A stretch of 64,000 nucleotides of DNA from Brevundimonas sp. M20 (GTDB taxonomy: Bacteria; Pseudomonadota; Alphaproteobacteria; Caulobacterales; Caulobacteraceae), in NCBI RefSeq assembly GCF_006547065.1, contig NZ_CP041243.1, positions 620,001 to 684,000 of the forward strand, given 5' to 3'. This document shows, one piece after another, positions 45,127 to 53,400 of this stretch (position 1 is its first letter; each line of letters begins with the position of its first letter). The notes under the pieces are model-generated. The model searched no databases. It saw only the letters and a program-made list of their open reading frames with translations, and was not told the origin of the DNA. The position numbers and the translations under genes were made by a program.

Positions 45127-48100
45127 CAGGCGTCTCCCGAGCGGACGGTCGCGGTGTCCGCGTCTTGCGGGGGAAGGGGGGGGGGCGCTTCCTTGGTCGT
45201 CTTCGGCGCGCCCGGCAGCCTGGAGGCCACCCAGCGCATGACGACGTAGAAGACCGGCGTGAAGATCAGACCGAAGAAGGTCACGCCCAGCATGCCGGAG
45301 AAGACGGCGGTGCCCAGCGACTGACGCATCTCCGCGCCCGGACCCGTGGCCAGCATCAGCGGCACGACGCCGAAGATGAAGGCGAACGAGGTCATCAGGA
45401 TCGGGCGCAGACGGGTCTGGGCGGCGCGCACTGCGGCATCCCAGCGGTTCATGCCCTCGTCCTCGGCCTGCTTGGCGAACTCCACGATCAGAATGGCGTT
45501 CTTGGCGGCCAGGGCGATCAGCACCACCAGTCCGATCTGGACCAGGATGTTGTTGTCCAGACCCCGAAGGTTGACCCCCAGGATCGCGGCCAGAAGACAC
45601 ATCGGGACGATGAGCACGACCGCCATCGGCAGGGTGAAGGCCTCATACTGCGCGGCCAGCACAAGGAAGACGAAGACCACGGCCATCATGAAGATCATGG
45701 TCGCGCCGCCCGACGCCTGCTTCTCCTGCAAGGCCAGACCGGTCCACTCGTAAGAGAAGCCCGGCGGCAGGGTGGCTTCGGCCAGTTTCTCCATTTCGGA
45801 GATGGCCTGACCGGACGACACGCCCGCCGCCGCCTGACCTTGCAGCTCGGCTGCCGGGAACAGGTTGTAGCGGACGATACGCGACGGACCGGAGTCCTCC
45901 CGCAGGTTAGCCACCGAGCCGATCGGCACCATGGCGCCCGTGGCGGAGCGGGTCTTCAGGTTGGCGATGTCCGCCATGTCGTCACGCGACGTCGGCTCCG
46001 CCTGCGCCGTCACCCGGAAGGTGCGACCCAGGAAGTTGAAGTCGTTGACGTAGGACGAACCCAGATAGACGCTCAGGGTGTCGAACACGGCCGACGGCTG
46101 CACGCCCATCATCAGCGCCTTGTCACGGTCGACGTCGGCGGCGATGCGCGGCGAACCGGTGTTGTAGGTCGAGAAGACCTGCTGCACCTGATCCGGCGCC
46201 TGGGCGGCGGCGCCCATCATGGCGAAGGTCGAGCCTTCCAGCGCGCGGTAACCCGCGCCGGAGGTGTCCTGCACCATCATCTGGAAGCCGTTGCCGTTGC
46301 CCAGACCCTGAACCGCGGGCGGGGCGATCACGAAGATCTGCGCGTCCTCGATGCCCATGGTGGCGCCGGTGATGGCCCCCGCCAGGGCGGCCGCGCTCTG
46401 CTCGGCCGTCTTGCGATCATCGAAGGCGTTCAGGCGGACGAAGATGGTCGCCGCGTTGGAGCCGAACGAGAAGCTGGTGCCGTCCAGACCGGCGAAAGCC
46501 ACCATGCCCTCGACGCCCTCGGTCGACTTGATGATGTCCGAGGCGCGCTTCATCACGGCTTCGGTGCGGTCCAGCGACGAACCCGGCGGCAGTTGCACGA
46601 CGCCGATCAGGAAGCCCTGATCCTGCTCCGGGATGAAGCCGGACGGGGTGTCGACCAGACGCCAGGCGGTCAGGCCCAGCAGACCGACATAGATCACCAG
46701 CACGATGCCGACGGTGCGCACGAGGCGGGCCGTCAGGCGACCGTACTTGTCCGACAGCCAGTCGAAGCCTTCGTTGAACTTACGACCGGCGAAGCCGACG
46801 TAGTAGACGATGGAGCCCCACAGGCCCGGCTTGCGGTGGTGGTCATGTTCCTTGTGCGGCTTCAGCAGCAGCGCGGCCATGGCCGGCGACAGCGTCAGCG
46901 ACACCAGCAGCGACACGACCGAGGCGGTCGTGATGACGATGGCGAACTCGCGGTAGAAGATGCCCGGGATGCCCGGCACGAACATGGTCGGCACGAACAC
47001 CGAGACCAGCACCAGACCGATCGAGATCAGCGCGCCCGACACTTCCTGCATGGAGCGGTAGGCCGCCTCCTTGGGAGACAGTCCCTCGCGGATGTAGCGT
47101 TCGACGTTCTCGACCACGACGATGGCGTCATCGACGACGATGCCGACCGCGAGGACGAGGGCGAACAGGCTCAGCGAGTTGATCGAATAGCCCAGCAGCA
47201 TCTGGACGGCGAAGGTCGCCACCAGCGCCACGGGGATGGCCACGATCGGAATGATGGCCGCGCGCCAGGTCTGCAGGAAGACCAGCACCACGAGCACCAC
47301 CAGGATGACCGCTTCGAACAGGGTGTGCTGCACGGACTCGACCGAGGCCGCGACGAACTCCGTCGGGTTGTAGGCGACCGAGATCGCCATGCCCTGCGGC
47401 AGTTCCGCCTTGAAGGCCTCGACCTCGGCCATGACGCGGTCAGCGGTGCCCAGCGCATTGGCGCCCGGTTGCTGCACGATGGCGATGCCGACGCCCTGCT
47501 GGCCGTCGAAGAAGCCCTTGATCCCGTAGTCCTGGGCGCCGAGTTCGACACGGGCGACGTCACGAACGCGGGTCACACGGCCTTCGGCGTCCGTCTTGAT
47601 GACGATGTTTCCGAACTCGCCGGGATCGCTCAGACGGCCCTGGACCTGCACCGGCAGCTGGAAGGCCGCGGCGTTGGTGGGGAAGGGCGGCTGACCGATG
47701 GAACCGGCGGCGGCCTGGACGTTCTGGGCTTGCAGGGCGGCGACGATGTCCGGACCGGTCAGGTCGCGCGCGGCGGCCTTGGCCGGGTCGATCCAGACCC
47801 GCATCGAGTAGTTGCCGCCGCCGAAGATCGAGACGTTGCCGACCCCCTCGATCCGCAACAGGCGGTCCCGCAGCGTCGAGTTGGCGTAGTTCCCGACGTA
47901 GTCGTTATCCAGCGAACGGTCCGGGGACGTGAGCCCCAGGATCATCAGGAAGCCCGATTCCTGCTTGTTCACGGTCACGCCGATCTGGCGCACCTGAGCA
48001 GGCAATCTCGGCTCCGCCAGCGCCACGCGGTTCTGAACCAGAACCTGCGCGGCATCCAGATCGGTGCCCGGGTTGAAGGTCACGGTGATCGCCACCGTCC

Positions 48101-48362
48101 CGTCCGATGTGGACGAGGATGACAGGTACAACATGCCCTCGACCCCGTTGACCTCCTGCTCGATCGGGGCGGAGACGGTCTCCGCCACGGTCTCGGCCGA
48201 GGCGCCCGGATAGGCGGTGTTGATGGTGATGGTGGGCGGCGCGATCTCCGGATACTGCGACAGAGGCAGCAGCGGATACGCGAACACCCCGATCAGGGTG
48301 ATGAACACCGAGATCACGGCCGCGAAGATCGGCCTGTCGATGAAGAAGCGTGAGATGTTCAT
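45126..48362 (-). CDS. RND multidrug efflux pump permease (HAE1, MexB/AcrB type)
   Basis: The 1078-residue protein is a full-length HAE1 pump. It starts MNISRFFIDRPIFAAVIS, has 12 predicted membrane helices, two large periplasmic loops and the proton-relay helix LALVLAVGIVVDDAIVVVEN with its Asp pair. It exports drugs or detergents with the adaptor (48370-49566) and outer-membrane factor. The C-terminal tail (about 25 residues) is Pro-rich because of a run of ten C residues at 45176-45185. The tail differs from MexB. The pump start lies seven bases after the adaptor stop. Confidence 0.95.
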   Translation of the reverse strand: MNISRFFIDRPIFAAVISVFITLIGVFAYPLLPLSQYPEIAPPTITINTAYPGASAETVAETVSAPIEQEVNGVEGMLYLSSSSTSDGTVAITVTFNPGTDLDAAQVLVQNRVALAEPRLPAQVRQIGVTVNKQESGFLMILGLTSPDRSLDNDYVGNYANSTLRDRLLRIEGVGNVSIFGGGNYSMRVWIDPAKAAARDLTGPDIVAALQAQNVQAAAGSIGQPPFPTNAAAFQLPVQVQGRLSDPGEFGNIVIKTDAEGRVTRVRDVARVELGAQDYGIKGFFDGQQGVGIAIVQQPGANALGTADRVMAEVEAFKAELPQGMAISVAYNPTEFVAASVESVQHTLFEAVILVVLVVLVFLQTWRAAIIPIVAIPVALVATFAVQMLLGYSINSLSLFALVLAVGIVVDDAIVVVENVERYIREGLSPKEAAYRSMQEVSGALISIGLVLVSVFVPTMFVPGIPGIFYREFAIVITTASVVSLLVSLTLSPAMAALLLKPHKEHDHHRKPGLWGSIVYYVGFAGRKFNEGFDWLSDKYGRLTARLVRTVGIVLVIYVGLLGLTAWRLVDTPSGFIPEQDQGFLIGVVQLPPGSSLDRTEAVMKRASDIIKSTEGVEGMVAFAGLDGTSFSFGSNAATIFVRLNAFDDRKTAEQSAAALAGAITGATMGIEDAQIFVIAPPAVQGLGNGNGFQMMVQDTSGAGYRALEGSTFAMMGAAAQAPDQVQQVFSTYNTGSPRIAADVDRDKALMMGVQPSAVFDTLSVYLGSSYVNDFNFLGRTFRVTAQAEPTSRDDMADIANLKTRSATGAMVPIGSVANLREDSGPSRIVRYNLFPAAELQGQAAAGVSSGQAISEMEKLAEATLPPGFSYEWTGLALQEKQASGGATMIFMMAVVFVFLVLAAQYEAFTLPMAVVLIVPMCLLAAILGVNLRGLDNNILVQIGLVVLIALAAKNAILIVEFAKQAEDEGMNRWDAAVRAAQTRLRPILMTSFAFIFGVVPLMLATGPGAEMRQSLGTAVFSGMLGVTFFGLIFTPVFYVVMRWVASRLPGAPKTTKEAPPPLPPQDADTATVRSGDA

Positions 48363-48369
48363 TGTCGGA

Positions 48370-49566
48370 TCAGTCGCCCGAGACGCTGGCGGTGAACGTG
48401 GCGGTGGAGGCCGGGGCGGCGGTGGTCACGGGCGCTTGCGCCTGTTGGGCCACCGGTTCGATGCGGCCGTTGCGGGCCTGCACCTTCACGCCCGGCTGCT
48501 GCACACGTTGCAGGCCGCTGATGATGACACGGTCGTTGGCTTGCAGGCCGCCGCGGACGACCCGCAGGCCGTCGACCAGCGGTCCGAGTTGAACCGTGCG
48601 CGGGGCGACCGAACCGTCGGCGGCCACGACATAGACGACGCGGCGGGCCTGATCGGTGGCGATGGCGGCGTCGGGCACCAGCATGGCCTGATACGAGCCG
48701 GCGCCGGCCAGACGGGCCTGACCGAACATGCCCGGCTTCAGGAAGCCGTCGGCGTTCGGCACCAGGGCGCGCAGGCGGATGACGCCCGAGGCCGTGTCGA
48801 CCGCGTTGTCGGTGAAGTCCAGCGAGCCGGTGCGGGTGTAGCCGCTTTCGTCCTGCAGGCGGATCTGGATCGGCGCGGCGCCGTTCCGGGCCTGACGCTG
48901 ATACTTCAGCAGCACGGCTTCAGAGCCGTCGAAGACGAAGTGGATCGGAGCACTGGAGACCACGGTGGTCAGGACGTCGGCCTGCGACGAACCGCCGGCG
49001 ACCAGATTGCCCGGATCGACGCGCCGGTCGGACACGCGGCCCGAGATCGGGGCGGTGACGCGGGTGAACTCCAGGTCCAGCTGGCGGGCGCGCACCGCGG
49101 CGTTGGCGGCGGCGACCGCGGCTTCGGCCTGCTGCACGGCGCCGCGACGGGTGTCGACCTCGGCCTGCGAGACGGCTTGCGACGCCAGCAGGGTTTCCGA
49201 ACGCGTCAGCTCCGTGCGGGCCAGGTTCAGTTGCGCCTGCGCCTGCGCCAGCGTCGCGCGGGCCGAGGCCATGGCCGCCTGGGCCGGACGCGGGTCGAGA
49301 GTGAACAGCAACTGGCCGCGCCGGACATAGTCGCCGTCGCGGAAGTGAACGCCCTGGATGTAGCCGCCGACGCGCGCACGCACCTCGACGGACTGGGTCG
49401 CTTCAAAGCGGCCCGTAAACTCATCCCAATCCTGCACCGCGCGCTGCAGCGGGACCGCGACGGTCACCTGCGGAGCGGGAGGCGTCTGCGCCTCGCTGGA
49501 TTGAGAACAGCCATAGAGCGCGGCGGCCATCAGGGCCGACGCGGTCACGATCTTCACCGTGCGCAT
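48370..49566 (-). CDS. RND efflux periplasmic adaptor (MexA/AcrA type), lipoprotein
   Basis: The 398-residue membrane-fusion protein has a lipobox ending at Cys20 (ALYGC). It then has the lipoyl half-motifs (VRARVGGYIQGVHFRDGDYV and VTAPISGRVSDRRVDPGN), a long alpha-hairpin rich in Ala/Gln (about 95-165), and a beta-barrel. It bridges the pump and outer-membrane factor in the periplasm. It is the first gene of the efflux operon, divergent from the TetR gene, with two GTCA-N8-TGAC sites in between. Confidence 0.94.
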   Translation of the reverse strand: MRTVKIVTASALMAAALYGCSQSSEAQTPPAPQVTVAVPLQRAVQDWDEFTGRFEATQSVEVRARVGGYIQGVHFRDGDYVRRGQLLFTLDPRPAQAAMASARATLAQAQAQLNLARTELTRSETLLASQAVSQAEVDTRRGAVQQAEAAVAAANAAVRARQLDLEFTRVTAPISGRVSDRRVDPGNLVAGGSSQADVLTTVVSSAPIHFVFDGSEAVLLKYQRQARNGAAPIQIRLQDESGYTRTGSLDFTDNAVDTASGVIRLRALVPNADGFLKPGMFGQARLAGAGSYQAMLVPDAAIATDQARRVVYVVAADGSVAPRTVQLGPLVDGLRVVRGGLQANDRVIISGLQRVQQPGVKVQARNGRIEPVAQQAQAPVTTAAPASTATFTASVSGD

Positions 49567-49638
49567 GAACGCAAATCTCCGAATGGGAGCAAATCCCTGT
49601 CCTTGTCGACATACGGAGTTCGGGGAGGAAAGCCGCTA

Positions 49639-49654
49639 GTCAACGCCCGGTGAC
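49639..49654. promoter_or_regulatory. GTCA-N8-TGAC operator candidate, adaptor side
   Basis: GTCAACGCCCGGTGAC has matching GTCA/TGAC arms around eight bases and resembles the site at 49679-49694, 40 bp away. Both lie between the efflux operon and the divergent TetR gene, the normal place for TetR operators. Confidence 0.6.
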
Positions 49655-49678
49655 TTAATGGTGATGCGCCTGCGCCTT

Positions 49679-49694
49679 GTCAACGGGTGATGAC
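49679..49694. promoter_or_regulatory. GTCA-N8-TGAC operator candidate, regulator side
   Basis: GTCAACGGGTGATGAC, extended by matching TT/AA, gives TTGTCA-N8-TGACAA at 49677-49696. It shares GTCAACG with the sister site. It overlaps the most upstream possible TetR start, which argues that the true start is further downstream. Confidence 0.65.
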
Positions 49695-49736
49695 AAAGCC
49701 ATATTCCCGCTGGGGCTATTCTGGAGTGCTAACCCA

Positions 49737-50306
49737 TTGTTTTGTCATGCTGCGCCGCGACCAAGAAATGCTGAAGCGACTCGCGCGGCGATCCTGAGCG
49801 CGGCCCAGGAGCGCTTTTCGAAGGAAAGCTACGACGATGTGGGCATGCGGAACATCGCCGCCGACGTAGGGGTCGATGCGGCTTTGGTGTCGCGCTACTT
49901 CGGCTCGAAGGAGGACCTGTTCGCCGCCGTTCTGGACAGCTGCTCCAACGGCAATGAGCTGATGGAGGGGCCCCGCTCCGAGTTTGGCCGCCGCGTCGCG
50001 CACGAGGTCATCTTCAAGCCGGCCAAGGCGGGCAAGCTGAAGGGCCTGCTGATCATGCTGCGCTCGGTCGGCTCGGCCAAGGCGATGGAGATTGTCCAGC
50101 GCACCGGCACCGAGCGGTTCTTCAACCCGTTCGCCGACTGGGTCGGCGGCGAGGACGCCATGCTGCGCGCCCGTCTGGCCGCCGCGACAATCATGGGCAT
50201 GGCGGTCAGCCGGGAAATCACCGGCGGCTTCGGCCTGACCCGCGAAGAGTGTGAGCGTATGGAAATGCGAATGGCTTCAATGCTTCAGGGCATAGTGGAT
50301 AACTAA
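49737..50306 (+). CDS. TetR-family repressor, likely regulator of the RND operon
   Basis: No in-frame ATG precedes the DNA-binding domain. I choose TTG 49737, ten bases after GGAG, giving 189 residues; TTG 49677 would add 20 residues but starts inside an operator. The TetR helix-turn-helix is clear: ATRAAILSAAQERFSKESYD, then VGMRNIAADVGVDAALVSRYFGSKEDLFAAV. The ligand-binding half is ordinary in length. Divergent placement from the pump genes, with two matching palindromes between, indicates repression of the efflux operon and itself. Confidence 0.85.
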   Translation: MFCHAAPRPRNAEATRAAILSAAQERFSKESYDDVGMRNIAADVGVDAALVSRYFGSKEDLFAAVLDSCSNGNELMEGPRSEFGRRVAHEVIFKPAKAGKLKGLLIMLRSVGSAKAMEIVQRTGTERFFNPFADWVGGEDAMLRARLAAATIMGMAVSREITGGFGLTREECERMEMRMASMLQGIVDN

Positions 50307-50404
50307 AGATGGTATAGAGATATCAATCTCGACGCGATTTTAGGACTTTCTTAAGCAACAAACGTTCGCGGCGCCGCAATATCGCCTTTGAAATCTCCGT
50401 ATTT

Positions 50405-50426
50405 GCCACATTCTCAAAGATGTGGC
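50405..50426 (+). repeat. 7-bp hairpin directly upstream of the RTX gene
   Basis: GCCACAT and ATGTGGC pair around an 8-base loop just before the ribosome site GGAG at 50429. It lies in an A+T-rich 133-bp gap (50307-50439) after the TetR gene. It might be an operator or a leader hairpin limiting translation. Confidence 0.45.
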
Positions 50427-50439
50427 CTGGAGTGGATTG

Positions 50440-53400
50440 GTGGTGGAAACTGAAAACGATTTCGGTACGCCGCCGGCCACTGATGAAGGCGCGCCGCCCT
50501 ACACCTACTCGTGGGACTTCGATTACGGGCTTGGCCCGTGGACGACCTGGTTCTCGCCGTCGGTGGTCAACGAACCGGGCGGTCAGATCGAGAACTTCAC
50601 CCGCCTTCAGGCCTCTGGCCTGCTTGACGCCAACCACATCGACGGCATCGGCGCCATCTGGCTGATGGCCCACCTCTCTACGCCGACCCTCGGCTCGCCC
50701 GGCGCGCTGAACCTTCAGGACGCCGAGTTCAGTATGACCGTGCGCAGCACGGACTTCGACCCCAACGGCGGTCAGCTGGCGATCTGGATCTGCCGCTATG
50801 TGCCCGAGACCGGGCTGATGGAGAATTTCACCGTCGGTCTGCAGGTCACCAACTGGGCCAACACAGGCACGGACCTGCTGGACCAGATTTCCGACGAGTG
50901 GACCACCGTCACGCTCCGGATCAGCAACGACCCCGCCGACTGGACCTACGCGGGCAACTATCAGTCCATGGAGGGGGACTGGGCGGACCGCTACATGCCG
51001 TTCGACCTTCAGGAGACCTTGTCGAACGTCAACGCGACCCTGCATCTGGTCGTGCTGAACCCTGATCCGGATAACGCCCCGACCGGCTTCCTGGATCTGG
51101 CCAACATCACCGTCAGCACCCACACCCCGGCCACCCCCGATGGTCTGGCGGGCTCCAACCCCGAGGTCCATCACGGGCTCGAGGATCAGGTCGCGACCGG
51201 CCGGCTGGCGGGCAGCGACAGCGTGGACATGGCCAATGCGACCTTCAGCCTGGTCGCGGACTCGGCCACGAACGGCGTGGCGACCATCGACCCCGCCACC
51301 GGCGCCTTCACCTTCACCCCGCCCGCAGACTGGTACGGCCCCACCTACAATCAGGGCTACGCCACCTTCCGCTATACGGTCAGCGACGGCGTCACCACGT
51401 CTGAGCCGATCACCGTCGTGGTCTATATCGGCGGCGTGAACGATGCGCCGGAACTGACGACCCGGTCCGAGGACGCCGAGCTGATCGCGGGCCAGCCCTT
51501 CTCGTTCAGCCTGTTCAAGGGTTCGGACGTCGACGGCGACCAACTGACCTTCAAGGTCGTGGCGGACTCCGTCGTCGGCGGCACGCTGACGCTCGACGCC
51601 CGCACCGGCCGGTATGTGTTCACCCCGGACGAAGGGTTCACCGGCGCGGCCTCGTTCCGCTACACCGTGTCCGACGGCCAGCTCGACAGCGCCGAAAAGA
51701 CCGTCACCCTGAACGTCCACGCCGCCGGTGATCCGCCGCCGGTCATGACCTTCGATGACGCGGTCAACTTCCTCATCGCCGGTGATCTGGAGCAGTGGCA
51801 GTACTGGGTCGTCCGGCTGGCCGACACCGATCCCAACGCCGCCTACCACTACGCCACCTGGCTGAATGACGGGATCAACGGCGCCACCCTGAACTGGGAT
51901 CTCGCCCGCCACTATTATGAAGCCGCCCTCGGCGCGACGCCGGATGTGAATCTGCGTCTGGCCACCCTCTATGTCGGCGGCATGGGGGGCGAGCGGGACT
52001 ACGCGGGCGCCCGCGCCCTGCTGGAGGCGCTGCCGGACAATCCGGTCGCGATCTTCCGTCTGGCCATCCTGAACGACCTCGGCTTCGGCGCGCCCGTCGA
52101 CAAGGCCCTGGCCGTCGAGGGCTATATCCAGGCCGCGAAGATGGGGAATATGGAGGCCGCCTGGAATCTGGGCCGCCGCTACCTCGCCGGCGAGGGCGTC
52201 GACGCCTCGCCCGAGGACGCCTATTTCTGGATCGGCCTCGCGGTGAAGTCCAACGTCGCGCCCAACTATGGCGTCCAGACCCTGCTTCAGGACAACATGG
52301 CTCTGGCCGCCGGCTCGCTGACCCCGGAACAGATCACCGCGCTCGACGCCGCCATCGCCGACTGGACGGTCGGAGACGCCTCCCCGGTCAATGATGCTCC
52401 GGTTCTCACGGGCGAGGACACGATTGTTCCGCCAGCCGCCGACGGCGGCCTCGTGACCGGAACCCTCGCCCTCGCACGCGACGCGGACGGCGACCGCCTG
52501 ACCTATGAGTTGGTGGACGGCTCGGCCCTGAACGGAACCGTGACGATCAACCCGGCCACCGGCGCCTTCGTCTTTACGCCCACGCCCGGCTACAGCGGCT
52601 CTGCCGGTTTCACCTACGTCGTCAGCGATGGCCAGACGACCTCGACGCCGCGCACGGTCAACTTCCCGGTCGATACCGCCACCTTCGCCGCCGCCGACTC
52701 CGGTGATGTCGATGAGAACGCCATTCTGACGGTCGCCGCCGCCCAGGGGCTGCTGGCGAACGACAGTGCTGGGCAGGACGCGACCCTGGGCGTCACCGCC
52801 GTCAACGGCCTGAACACGAACGTCGGCGCCCCTGTCGTCGGAGCGTGGGGCGTTCTGATCGTCAACGCGGACGGGTCCTACGTCTTCACCCCGTCGGCGA
52901 AGGCCCTGACCCTGCTGCAAGGCCAGACCGCGACCGACACCTTCACCTACACCGCGACCGACTCCGAGGGAGTCAGCGTGGGCGCCACCCTGACCATCAC
53001 CATCAATGGTCTGGCCGGAACGGTGATCGAGGGGACGGGTGTTGTCATCGGCTCGGCCTTTGACGACGCCTTGTTCGGCGGTGTCGGACGCGACGTGCTG
53101 ATCGGACTGGACGGCGATGATCGCCTGATTGGCGGCGACGGCGTGCCGGACGAGCTCTACGGCGGTCGCGGCGACGACACCTATGTGGTCGACACTGTCG
53201 GCGACAGCATCGTCGAACTGGAAGGCGAGGGCTTCGATACGGTCGAAACCAGTGCCGCTGTCTATACCTTGCCGGCCAATGTCGAGGCCCTGACCTTCAC
53301 CGGCGTCGGGGACTTCACCGGCACGGGCAATGCGCTGGACAACGTCATCACCGGCGGCGCCGGCGCGGACATCCTGTTCGGCCTGGACGGCGCCGACATC

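Noticed and set aside
45090..48122. A 1010-codon plus-strand frame across the efflux pump gene
   Set aside because: Antisense to a full-length RND pump with all expected motifs. Its product is a His/Asp/Arg-rich sequence without any fold signal.
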